64,000 nt of DNA from JAGOEF01 sp964511665 (lineage in GTDB: Bacteria > Bacteroidota > Bacteroidia > Bacteroidales > ML635J-15): assembly GCA_964511665.1 (NCBI GenBank), contig CAZEHA010000002.1:1-64000 (forward strand). Direction: 5' to 3'. Shown here in pieces: positions 55,844-63,345 of the stretch. The stretch's first letter is position 1; each line of letters begins with the position of its first letter. The notes under the pieces were generated by a model, which saw only the letters and a list, made by a program, of their open reading frames with translations, did not search any database and was not told the DNA's origin. The position numbers and the translations under genes are program-made.

Positions 55844-56095
55844 TTATTTTTGCCAATCTTTATCGGGATTTTTACAAAAACTTACCAGATTCGAAAAAGC
55901 CCATGACCTTTTCAACATTTTTTGCACTACTGTCATTAGCAGATTTGCAATTAGCACACAGTAAATTTGTATCTTGATGGCATTCTCGTTATCGCCCAAG
56001 AAGTACTTTAGGGGAAAATTCCGCTTTAACTGTTTAAACAAAAGCTCTATCTGCCAACGAAGCTTGTAAATTGCAGCTACTAAATCAGCACGCAT
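55844..56095 (-). pseudogene. IS4-family transposase C-terminal remnant
   Basis: The 83-residue frame is the C-terminal end of an IS4-type DDE transposase. The segment YKLRWQIELLFKQLK carries the Y-(2)-R-(3)-E-(6)-K signature that includes the last catalytic Glu, followed by the family tail QIYCVLIANLLMTVV. Everything before this motif, including both catalytic Asp residues, is gone. The remnant abuts the terminator of the Qmo-like operon at 56113. No terminal inverted repeats could be recognised. It is immobile and marks an old insertion next to the operon. Confidence 0.8.
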
Positions 56096-56112
56096 ATTGC
56101 AAACAAATCCAT

Positions 56113-56150
56113 AAAAAACGAAGAAGCCAGACTTATACGCCGGCTTCTTT
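56113..56150 (-). terminator. Intrinsic terminator of the Qmo/Hdr-like operon
   Basis: AAGAAGCC (56121-56128) pairs with GGCTTCTT (56142-56149). On the minus strand the stem is followed by CG and six U. It lies about 70 bp past the stop of the QmoC-like gene. Confidence 0.82.
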
Positions 56151-56219
56151 AAAAAGCTTTGTCATACAACAGTGTTTCGAAATTGTAACCGAAGGTAATT
56201 CAGGAAATATAATGAATTG

Positions 56220-57275
56220 TCAGGCTGATTTCACACTCAGCAAACGGTGAAAATACATGGCAAACGACCGGTACAAAAAGTGTGTCCATTTACCAAAGGG
56301 AACAATGATGAGTGCCCATTGTGCCAGTACTATGAGGTGGAACAAATACAGCCACAGGTTGCTCTCGATAAGCCCCAGGTCGATGAACAGACGTACAGCA
56401 AAGGCGGTAAAACCCATCAGGAAGAGCCAGATTACGAAGAACCAATCGGATGGTTGTGAGTGTTTGCTCAGTTCTTTCTTTTTGCGGATACGTGCATTTA
56501 CAAACAAAAAGGTAATGGTAAATACGGTTATACTCACCGCATATCCAAAAATATTCACCAGCAAATATTCGGTGCCAAACCAGTCGAGAAATACTGTGGT
56601 CATGAGCAGTGCCATATAGCCCAACACCAGAATGAAGTGCATGAACCAGCGGCCTTTGTTATCGTCGCAACCTAACGCGCGTTTTTGGGTAAACATGTGC
56701 AGGAAAAAGTCACCCAGCGATTGCAGGTAAATTTTAAAAGGAATTTTCTTACCGGGTTTTATCACTGTGAAGTACCACATTCTGATCATGTTGGGCATAA
56801 GAATCACCAGCAACACGCCACCAATGGCAAACATTTCGAAGTAATGACCAAAGTGCATTATGCTTTCGGTGTCGAAGCCCTGCGTGGCCGCAAAGCCAAT
56901 AACGCCGGCCAGCACAACTATCATGGCAATAATGGTAGCTGCTGCCGAACGATAGAAAATGCCTGCAAGGCCCGTCCAGTCGTATTTTCCCATCAGCCAG
57001 CGGCGCAACGACATCATGAGTTCGCCCGGGTTGGCGGTTTGTGGACAGTGCTCGGAGCATTCGCCACAATAATAACACAGCCAGGGTTTCAGTGAGGCCG
57101 AAATTTCGTCGGCATTACCAACGGCGCTGCTGCGCACCATGCTGCGCGGGAAAGCATCTTTTTCGTCGGCTAATGAACAAACTGCTGTACAAGTGCCGCA
57201 ATTGTAGCATTTATTATAATCGAATGCTCCGTAACTTTTCAGTTGTTTTCCGAATTTGGGGTCTATCTTACTCAT
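56220..57275 (-). CDS. QmoC-like HdrC/membrane-cytochrome fusion
   Basis: The 351-aa protein has an N-terminal HdrC-like domain with two [4Fe-4S] motifs: CYNCGTCTAVC (Cys23, 26, 29, 33) and CYYCGECSEHCP (Cys67, 70, 73, 77). A membrane domain of about six helices follows (near 108-130, 146-168, 211-233, 237-262, 276-302 and 306-330), with histidines in several helices (His144, 191, 213, 313) that could bind haem b. This is the architecture of QmoC, the subunit that takes electrons to or from menaquinone in sulfate reducers. It is the last gene of the operon and overlaps the winged-helix-like gene by 8 bp. The QmoC-like fold is well supported; quinone coupling is inferred. Confidence 0.88.
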   Translation of the reverse strand: MSKIDPKFGKQLKSYGAFDYNKCYNCGTCTAVCSLADEKDAFPRSMVRSSAVGNADEISASLKPWLCYYCGECSEHCPQTANPGELMMSLRRWLMGKYDWTGLAGIFYRSAAATIIAMIVVLAGVIGFAATQGFDTESIMHFGHYFEMFAIGGVLLVILMPNMIRMWYFTVIKPGKKIPFKIYLQSLGDFFLHMFTQKRALGCDDNKGRWFMHFILVLGYMALLMTTVFLDWFGTEYLLVNIFGYAVSITVFTITFLFVNARIRKKKELSKHSQPSDWFFVIWLFLMGFTAFAVRLFIDLGLIESNLWLYLFHLIVLAQWALIIVPFGKWTHFLYRSFAMYFHRLLSVKSA

Positions 57276-57552
57276 TGTTCTTCAGTTTGTAATAGTAGTA
57301 TTCGTCCATATCATCAACCCTCGACATTTGCACAAAGCCATACTTCAGTAAGGTCATCAGCAGAAACACCATATCGTCTTTTTTCATTTGCGTGGCAGTA
57401 CACAGTTCGGCGATGCTTTTTTCGCCCTCTTTCAACTGGTCGAGAATTTGTTTTTTGTCGCGGGTAAATTGTTTCTGATTGTCTTTTACCTTGTCGGAAA
57501 CCTTGTGTGTTTCGCGGAGTATTTTATAGGTTTGTTTGTTTTCGGTGCTCAT
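57268..57552 (-). CDS. Small winged-helix-like protein within the Qmo-like operon
   Basis: The 94-aa protein has a charged, helical N-terminal 40 residues (KVSDKVKDNQKQFTRDKKQI). A compact segment follows that looks like a winged helix (GEKSIAELCTATQMKKDDMV, then FLLMTLLKYGFVQMSRVD), and then an acidic and tyrosine-rich tail. A single cysteine (Cys51) lies in the recognition-like helix. Its stop region overlaps the QmoC-like start by 8 bp, and it begins 12 bp after the stop of the HdrA-like gene, so it is made together with the complex. It could be a structural subunit or an operon-specific regulator. I do not recognise a named family. Confidence 0.75.
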   Translation of the reverse strand: MSTENKQTYKILRETHKVSDKVKDNQKQFTRDKKQILDQLKEGEKSIAELCTATQMKKDDMVFLLMTLLKYGFVQMSRVDDMDEYYYYKLKNNE

Positions 57553-57564
57553 AGCTGTTTCGGT

Positions 57565-59286
57565 TTATTGTGCTAATACATCAATCATGCTTTCCATTTC
57601 TTTGTTGGTAAACGATATCAACTCGATGGAGTCGGAAGGGCAAACGGGTAAACACATGCCACAACCCTTGCAGGTGCTCTTGCTTATTTCGGCTACTTTT
57701 TTACCCTTGAAGTCAATCGGGCTTATCGCACTGAACGGACAGGCATCGGTGCAGGCATTGCACCAGTTGCAGGTTTCTTTATCGACATAAGCCACAATGG
57801 GTTCCAGTTGCAATTCGCCTTTGGCAATAATGGAGTGCGCTTTGGTGGCGGCTGCAATGGCCGAGTTCACCGATTCGGCAACATTTTTGGGTCCCTGACA
57901 AGCTCCGGCAATGGTAACACCGTCGATTACGGTTTCAACCGGACGCAGTTTCATGTGTATTTCGTTAAAGAAATGGTCGCGGCCTTTGGGTAATTTAAAA
58001 ATATTGCCGATGGTTTCGTCCTTATCGGGAACCATACCCGTAACCAGCACCACGAGGTCAACTTCGGCTTCGTGTTCACGTTTTTCGAGCAATAAATCAA
58101 CCGCTTTCACGCTGAGTTTATCGCCGGAAGCTTCCACCACAGGCGGTTTCTTATCGGGAAACTGAACGTAGATGTCGCCTTTATCGTTGGTAGCTTTGTA
58201 AATAAGCTCTTGCTTGCCGTAACTTCGTGTGCCTCTTGTGAAGTGATAGCATTGCAGGTGACTGAATTTATCCGATGCATCGAGCGAGGTTTGCATGGCA
58301 GCGGTGCAGCAAAAACGCGAACAATGTTTGTTGTCGCCTTTCACCTGACGACTGCCCACGCAATAGATAAATGCTACCGAATTAATTTCTTTTTCGTTTA
58401 CCACGAGGTGTTTTCCACTACTGTTTTGCACGATTGCTTTAAACTCAGGCAATGTAATTACGTTGGAATGGCTTAGAAAGCCAAATTCTCCTTCTTCGGG
58501 CGTGTAGGTGTCGAAACCTGTGGCCAGCAAAACAGAACCTACCGTAACTTCGCGATTTCCGGCAGGTGTGTTCAGTTTCAGTGTGAAATTACCAATGCTG
58601 CCACTGCTTTCGGTAAGTATGGTTTCGGTAAATAGTTCAATGCGGCTGTTGTTGGCTATTTCAGCTTCGAGTTGTTTCAGTAAGTCGCTGCCCGATTGTT
58701 TTTCGGGGCTGATAACGTCCATAGTTTTTAGTTTACCGCCAATTTCTTTCGATTTTTCGATGAGGTACACGTTGTCGTTCATGCCGGCAAGGCTAAGCGC
58801 AGCTTTCATTCCGGCAACACCGGCACCCACTACGGCCACCGAGCGTTCCGATTTTATTGTAATGGGGTTGAGGGCTTCGGCGAGACGTGCTTTGGCAATG
58901 GCGGCCTTCACTATCTGAATGGCTTTTTCGGTAGCCCCTGTTTTGTCGTCGCTGTGTGCCCACGAAGCTTGTTCCCTGATGTTGGCATGCACGTAGGTGT
59001 AGGGGTTAAGTCCGGCGCGTTCGCTTACGTTACGAAAAGTAGTAAGATGCAGCTTGGGCGAACACGAAGCCACTACCACACCGCTCAAGTCGTTGGCCTT
59101 AATGTCGGCATCCATGTCTTTTTGGTTGGTATCGCCACAGGCAAACATGGTGGTTTTGGCCAGAATAACCGCATCTTCGTCTTTAATGGCTTCTTTAACC
59201 TTCTCGATATCAACATAGTCGGAAATATTTCCGCCACATGCACATATATATATACCTAGTTTCTTCTTCATTGTTTCGTGTTGCAT
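57565..59286 (-). CDS. HdrA/QmoB-like FAD and iron-sulfur oxidoreductase subunit
   Basis: The 573-aa protein has the N-terminal HdrA domain (IYICACGGNISDYVDIEKV; Cys15, 17, 50, 75) and FAD-binding GAGVAG (about 154-159). The HdrA signature CVGSRQVKGDNKHCSRFCC follows. Two C-terminal ferredoxin motifs are CNWCNACTDACP (Cys506, 509, 512, 516) and CKGCGMCLPVCP (Cys539, 542, 545, 549). It lacks the MvhD domain that is fused to the C-terminus of QmoB in sulfate reducers; that domain is encoded separately in this operon. The ATG at 59286 is 2 bp from the preceding stop, and Met6 (59271) is an alternative that matches the usual family start. It should pass electrons between flavin and clusters in the cytoplasmic arm of the complex. 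Confidence 0.9.
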   Translation of the reverse strand: MQHETMKKKLGIYICACGGNISDYVDIEKVKEAIKDEDAVILAKTTMFACGDTNQKDMDADIKANDLSGVVVASCSPKLHLTTFRNVSERAGLNPYTYVHANIREQASWAHSDDKTGATEKAIQIVKAAIAKARLAEALNPITIKSERSVAVVGAGVAGMKAALSLAGMNDNVYLIEKSKEIGGKLKTMDVISPEKQSGSDLLKQLEAEIANNSRIELFTETILTESSGSIGNFTLKLNTPAGNREVTVGSVLLATGFDTYTPEEGEFGFLSHSNVITLPEFKAIVQNSSGKHLVVNEKEINSVAFIYCVGSRQVKGDNKHCSRFCCTAAMQTSLDASDKFSHLQCYHFTRGTRSYGKQELIYKATNDKGDIYVQFPDKKPPVVEASGDKLSVKAVDLLLEKREHEAEVDLVVLVTGMVPDKDETIGNIFKLPKGRDHFFNEIHMKLRPVETVIDGVTIAGACQGPKNVAESVNSAIAAATKAHSIIAKGELQLEPIVAYVDKETCNWCNACTDACPFSAISPIDFKGKKVAEISKSTCKGCGMCLPVCPSDSIELISFTNKEMESMIDVLAQ

Positions 59287-59287
59287 A

Positions 59288-60583
59288 TTACTGGTTTAAA
59301 TAGCTTATGGCTTCGCCGGCGGCAGCTCCGGCCGACAGAATGGAATCGGGAATGTCTTTGGGGCCGGTGGCTGTTCCGGCAACAAACACGCCTTCGATGT
59401 TTGTTTTCGATGGACTAAGCAATGGGCTGGGTTGTGCCACATAGTTGAGCACGTCGAGTTCAAGTTTTTTACCTTCGAAAAGATTTCCGGCTTCAGCATT
59501 GGCGGTTACACCTACCGAAAGCACTACCATATCGTGATCGGCTTCCTTGAGTTTGCCTGTGGCAATGTCTTCGTAGCGCAACGAAAGGTTTCCGTTGGGT
59601 TTTTCGGTGATTTTGCCAATTTTTCCTTTTACAAAACGAACGCCCATGCTTACAGCCTGCTCGTAAAACTCGTCGTAACCCTTACCAAAGGCACGAATAT
59701 CGATGTAATAAATCGTAATATCGGCCATGGGCAACGCACCCATCAGCAACTGAGCCTGCTTGATGCTGTACATGCAGCATATTTGCGAACAAATGGGGTT
59801 GCCCACCGAATCGTCGCGCGAACCGGCACAAAGCACATAGGCCAGTTTGTCGGGCATTTTACCGTCGCCGGGGCGCAATATGGTGTGGAACGGACGCGTG
59901 GGAGCCAGTTGTCGTTCCATTTGCATCGAGGTAATCACATTTTTTGCACTTCCATACGAGTAACGCGAAATTTTCAGCGGGTCGAACAATTTGAAACCGG
60001 TTGCCACAATGGTTGTTTTTGCTTTCAGCACATACTCGCGGGGTTTCTGCGTGAAGTCGATACAGCCCGGAGGACACACTTTTTCGCAGGCACCGCAAAG
60101 CGTGCAATTATCAATGTCGATGGCAGCAACCTTGGGGCTGCAAATGCTGAACGGGATAAAAGCGGCTTTACGACCCACCAGATTGTACTGGTATTCGTCG
60201 CGCACCACTACCGGGCAGGCTTCTTCGCACAACTGGCAAGCCGTGCAATCGGCCTCGACTACGTATCGCGGACGACGGGTTACCCGTGCTTCGAAATTCT
60301 TTTCACCCAGTTTTTCGATGGAGTGCACATCGGTTTCGGTAAAAATGCTGATGTTGGGGTGCCTCGATATTTCCGACACCTTGGGGGTAGTGATACATGC
60401 AGCACAGTCGAGTGTGGGAAACACCTTGCTGAGCAAAATCATTTTACCGCCAATCGACAATTCCTTTTCGACCAGAGCAACCTTGTAGCCATTGTTGGCC
60501 AGATTGAGCGCGGTTTCGCCGCCGGCAATACCGCCGCCAACCACCAGTGCATCGAAACTCAGGATTTCAGGCTCTTTTTGCAT
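59288..60583 (-). CDS. QmoA-like HdrA-type flavoprotein
   Basis: The 431-aa flavoprotein starts directly with the FAD loop ALVVGGGIAGGETALNLAN (about residues 12-30). It has the cysteine pair in FPTLDCAACITTPKV (Cys60, Cys63) and a ferredoxin insert CTACQLCEEACP (Cys113, 116, 119, 123) with CTLCGACEKVCP (Cys160, 163, 166, 170). The signature CSQICC (Cys265, 269, 270) follows. Without the N-terminal Hdr domain it is of the QmoA size and type. The gene begins 4 bp after the MvhD-like stop and ends 2 bp before the second HdrA-like gene. It would pair with that HdrA as in QmoAB. Whether it supports electron bifurcation is not shown by sequence. Confidence 0.9.
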   Translation of the reverse strand: MQKEPEILSFDALVVGGGIAGGETALNLANNGYKVALVEKELSIGGKMILLSKVFPTLDCAACITTPKVSEISRHPNISIFTETDVHSIEKLGEKNFEARVTRRPRYVVEADCTACQLCEEACPVVVRDEYQYNLVGRKAAFIPFSICSPKVAAIDIDNCTLCGACEKVCPPGCIDFTQKPREYVLKAKTTIVATGFKLFDPLKISRYSYGSAKNVITSMQMERQLAPTRPFHTILRPGDGKMPDKLAYVLCAGSRDDSVGNPICSQICCMYSIKQAQLLMGALPMADITIYYIDIRAFGKGYDEFYEQAVSMGVRFVKGKIGKITEKPNGNLSLRYEDIATGKLKEADHDMVVLSVGVTANAEAGNLFEGKKLELDVLNYVAQPSPLLSPSKTNIEGVFVAGTATGPKDIPDSILSAGAAAGEAISYLNQ

Positions 60584-60586
60584 AAC

Positions 60587-60982
60587 TTATTCCTGCGATT
60601 TTAATAAATACTCGTTAAAACTTTTCACCTGTTTCACGAACGATTCGCTGCACACCGAGCAAATGGCTGCCATGCGCAGGCGTGCCGGGTCGATACTTCG
60701 CTCTTTCATCAGGTTGTGGGTTTGCTCTACCAGATGTCCGGTTTTTTCGGTGCAACTTTCGCCATAGGCACAGTCGCTGCCATCGGCAGCAATAAACACA
60801 CCGTCGAAACCTTTGTCGAAAGCCCGCAATATCCACTTTGGCTTAATGCTGCTCGAGCAACGCATTGCTATGGTATAAACCTGTGGCGGATAATGCAGTT
60901 TAAGCAGACCCGCCATGTCGATGGCAGGGTCTGATATTTTTTCGGTAGAGAAAACCAGGATTTTCGCGCTTTTTTTAGCCAT
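60587..60982 (-). CDS. MvhD-like [2Fe-2S] subunit
   Basis: The 131-aa protein matches the MvhD/hydrogenase iron-sulfur-subunit family, which links HdrA to an electron donor in methanogens and is fused to the end of QmoB in sulfate reducers. Cysteines lie at 42 (MRCSSS), 71 and 77 (DCAYGESC), 108 and 111 (CSVC), enough for a [2Fe-2S] cluster. The usual GCHPGDCHY segment is replaced by ADGSDCAYGESC, a variant spacing. No hydrogenase or formate dehydrogenase gene is adjacent. The gene lies 11 bp after tusA and 3 bp before the QmoA-like gene, so it is part of the same transcript. Confidence 0.88.
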   Translation of the reverse strand: MAKKSAKILVFSTEKISDPAIDMAGLLKLHYPPQVYTIAMRCSSSIKPKWILRAFDKGFDGVFIAADGSDCAYGESCTEKTGHLVEQTHNLMKERSIDPARLRMAAICSVCSESFVKQVKSFNEYLLKSQE

Positions 60983-60993
60983 GTTCCGTGGTG

Positions 60994-61251
60994 TTAGATT
61001 TCGTTTTTACGCATGTAAATTTTGTAGTAACCGTTTTCTTCAACAGTACCCAAATAATCGTGTCCCTGTTTGTTGCACCATTTGGGGATATCAACACGGG
61101 TTCCTTCGTCAGCCGAAAGTATTTCCATGATTTCGCCTTCTTCGATTGTTCCAAGTGCTTTTTTTGCTTCGAGTAGTGGCCCGGGGCAGGCAGTTCCGCG
61201 TGCGTCAACCGATTTTGCTACCACTAAGTTTTTCAATTCTTCGTTTGTCAT
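60994..61251 (-). CDS. tusA: TusA-family sulfur carrier protein
   Basis: The 85-aa protein has the TusA motif GTACPGPLLEAKKALGTI with the sulfane-sulfur-accepting Cys22 in CPGP, and a second cysteine (WCNKQGHDY). In E. coli TusA passes persulfide sulfur for tRNA thiolation. In sulfur oxidisers TusA feeds DsrE and sHdr complexes. Here it sits between a DsrE2-like gene and the Hdr-like genes in one operon, which fits the second type. It has no fused rhodanese or other domain. It may be the substrate carrier for the Qmo-like complex. Confidence 0.94.
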   Translation of the reverse strand: MTNEELKNLVVAKSVDARGTACPGPLLEAKKALGTIEEGEIMEILSADEGTRVDIPKWCNKQGHDYLGTVEENGYYKIYMRKNEI

Positions 61252-61305
61252 TGTTTTAGAGTTTTATGGTTAAAAATTTTGTGTGTTAATAATTCAATTA
61301 TTGAA

Positions 61306-61362
61306 ACCGGCACCTCAACTCCACCTCGTCTCCGCTCGGTGACCGGCTCGGTGTTCGGTAAA
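61306..61362. other. GC-rich spacer within the operon (DsrE2-like to tusA)
   Basis: The 111-bp gap between the DsrE2-like stop and the tusA start holds a GC-rich stretch with two direct copies of GCTCGGTG, each followed by a CCGG/TTCGG-like end, and small palindromes. Its base composition differs from the rest of the AT-rich spacers. It could be a short dispersed repeat or an mRNA-processing stem. Confidence 0.35.
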
Positions 61363-61929
61363 TTAAATAAACAACTGCGCTGCACTTTCGCCGGCATCGG
61401 TTACAAATGTGGCAGCACCGGCATAGCTCAGATGCGGATAATCGATGAATTCTTCTTTCTTGAACCCCATCAGGCCCATCGACATTTCGCAAACGATGAT
61501 TTCGATGCCCAATTCGCCGGCTTGCTTAAACATATCGTCGAGCGACATCACATTGTGTTTTTTCATCAGATATTTAATCATCATGGGCCCCATACCGGCC
61601 ATGTTCATGTTCGACAGCTTGAGCTTGTTCTTGCCTTTAGGCAGCATAATGCCAAACATTTTCGAGATGAAATCTTTACCCTTGGCCGATTTATTCTTGT
61701 CGCGCAAGGCTGATAATGCCCAAAACGAGAAGAAAATTTTCACCTTGGTGTCCATGGCTGCGGCTGCGAGCGAAATAATCATTCCGGCCATTACTTTATC
61801 AAGGTCGCCCGAAACAATGGCAATCGAAAGTTGGTCTTTGCGGTTGTTTTCGAGTTTAGCAAGTTTTTTGCCCATTTTATCGAGCTGAGCCTGCATCTGG
61901 CTGATTTGTTGCTGAAGTTCTTCGTTCAT
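61363..61929 (-). CDS. DsrE2/DsrE-DsrF-DrsH-like sulfur-transfer protein
   Basis: The 188-aa protein has an N-terminal coiled coil (about 1-30, QQQISQMQAQLDKMGKKL). The DsrE2-like domain follows (SIAIVSGDLDKVMAGMIISL, then KIFFSFWALSAL), with the conserved cysteine in IIVCEMSMGLMGF at Cys147. DsrE2 proteins are found in sulfur oxidisers and accept or hand on persulfide together with TusA. Two long Met-rich hydrophobic segments (LSNMNMAGMGPMMIKYLM) may make it membrane-associated. It is the first gene of the seven-gene operon, and a Crp/Fnr-type palindrome lies 100 bp upstream. Confidence 0.92.
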   Translation of the reverse strand: MNEELQQQISQMQAQLDKMGKKLAKLENNRKDQLSIAIVSGDLDKVMAGMIISLAAAAMDTKVKIFFSFWALSALRDKNKSAKGKDFISKMFGIMLPKGKNKLKLSNMNMAGMGPMMIKYLMKKHNVMSLDDMFKQAGELGIEIIVCEMSMGLMGFKKEEFIDYPHLSYAGAATFVTDAGESAAQLFI

Positions 61930-62257
61930 ATTTTTGTTGTTATTGGTTTCACAATATTTATCAGAACAAAGAAAGCAGCTTTTAAAATATAAAACCTGAA
62001 ATGTGTTATGATGTGTGCTTCAGATAAATGTGATATAGGTCACAAAACAACTAAACACCGTATATTTTAGCATTTTAATTACATCATTGTTTTTTCTGAA
62101 TTGTTTTTTCTGAATTGCTTTTTCAGTAATGAAAGTAACAGCACCTGAGCTTGTTATACGATTCTTGATGAATATTGAATGTCCGGTTTGTATTTATGCA
62201 TAATAAAAACTATATTTACATGTTAATTTTTTTACAACTAAAGCAAACTTTCTACCT
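61930..62257. other. Divergent regulatory region between the Qmo-like operon and the lipocalin-like gene
   Basis: This 328-bp gap contains the Crp/Fnr palindrome listed separately. A near-promoter stretch on the minus strand has a -7-like CAAAGAAA (plus-strand reading, one mismatch). Near 62092-62118 there is a small direct repeat of TTTTTTCTGAATTG-type sequence. No gene is seen. The plus-strand gene at 62258 has TATATTTA upstream, one base off the -7 consensus. Confidence 0.5.
62029..62044. promoter_or_regulatory. Perfect Crp/Fnr-type operator palindrome
   Basis: TGTGA-TATAGG-TCACA is an exact TGTGA-N6-TCACA palindrome, the classical Crp half-site pair. It lies 100 bp before the first gene of the Qmo-like operon and 214 bp before the divergent gene. 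A Crp/Fnr-family regulator gene begins 1.8 kb to the right (63867). Regulation of the operon by that protein is inferred. Confidence 0.6.
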
Positions 62258-63286
62258 ATGAAGAAGCTATTATTCATTATTTGTTTGTTAAGTGTGGTTT
62301 TCAATTTGTATGCACAAAAAACTTTAAGCAAAACAGAAACGGGCTATGTTAACGAAGCCAAATCGAATTTACAAGTTGCATTAACTAAGCCCGATATGTC
62401 AGATGCAGAGCGAGTGGCATTGATAAAACGCTCGGCCATTACGCTAAAGGAATATGGGCAAGCATCTATTTGGCCCACAGGTGATATTCCATTGCAAGTA
62501 TTTATGGATCAACAATTTGAGCAATGCAAAGACGAAATAGCTGCCATGTCAGACTGGGTATTAAAAATGGAGAATCAAAGTTTAGATCAAAAAATAAAGC
62601 TAATAAATTCAATGCAGATTGAAGTCATTGAAAACCAGATTCAGATGCTAATACCGGGTAGCACTCCCGTGCAGTTGTCGGCCGATGTTGTAAGCTCGGT
62701 TTTTGGCATCAATATCGTTCAAGGCGTTACCGGAGGAAAACGGCAAGATGCAAAAGATTTGGTTGAAAAGTTTAAACTTTTGGCCGAACGCAGAGAACTT
62801 GTGAATCACATCAATGTGTTAATCGACCACCATCGTGAATCGCTTCGTTTGATAGATGCCGACAGAGATATGCTTCGACAGAAAGTACCAGGCTGGAAAA
62901 AAGCATTTGTTGATGCTTACAACGGGGCTTTTACATTTAAAGGATATGAAGGAGCATTGCTGGCCGGCGATACCCCTGTGGTAAAATCAAATTCAATAGA
63001 GGGAGTCTGGAAGTTCGGATATGAGCATACCGGTTATTTTTATTGGACATTTACATCGAATGGTGAATTTGTTTTCGAAGACAAAATGAACGATGGCGAC
63101 ACCGAAACCGGAACATATTCGGTAAGTGGGAATACATTAAGATTGGTTGGTCCGGTGGGCCAATGCGAAAAAATTGAAGGTACATACACTTTTGTAATTG
63201 AGGGAAACGAGTTGGAGTTTAAAAAAATAGAAGACCCGTGCATGAGCCGACGAATGACATTAAATCATATCTGGGAAAGAAGATAA
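62258..63286 (+). CDS. Secreted protein with C-terminal lipocalin-like domain
   Basis: The 342-aa protein has a signal peptide (about 1-20, ending LYAQ). A mostly alpha-helical middle (about 25-230) with heptad-like patterns follows; I do not recognise it. The C-terminal about 95 residues (EGVWKFGYEHTGYFYWTF to the end) form a lipocalin-like beta domain with the FTSNGEFVFEDKMNDGDTET turn and two late cysteines that may form a disulfide. Function is unknown. It is transcribed divergently from the Qmo-like operon and is separated from the small lipoprotein gene downstream by 59 bp. Confidence 0.75.
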   Translation: MKKLLFIICLLSVVFNLYAQKTLSKTETGYVNEAKSNLQVALTKPDMSDAERVALIKRSAITLKEYGQASIWPTGDIPLQVFMDQQFEQCKDEIAAMSDWVLKMENQSLDQKIKLINSMQIEVIENQIQMLIPGSTPVQLSADVVSSVFGINIVQGVTGGKRQDAKDLVEKFKLLAERRELVNHINVLIDHHRESLRLIDADRDMLRQKVPGWKKAFVDAYNGAFTFKGYEGALLAGDTPVVKSNSIEGVWKFGYEHTGYFYWTFTSNGEFVFEDKMNDGDTETGTYSVSGNTLRLVGPVGQCEKIEGTYTFVIEGNELEFKKIEDPCMSRRMTLNHIWERR

Positions 63287-63345
63287 GCTCCCCCCCCTAT
63301 TGAATCAGTGCTGATAAACCATTTTTTCACATTAATAAACAAATT

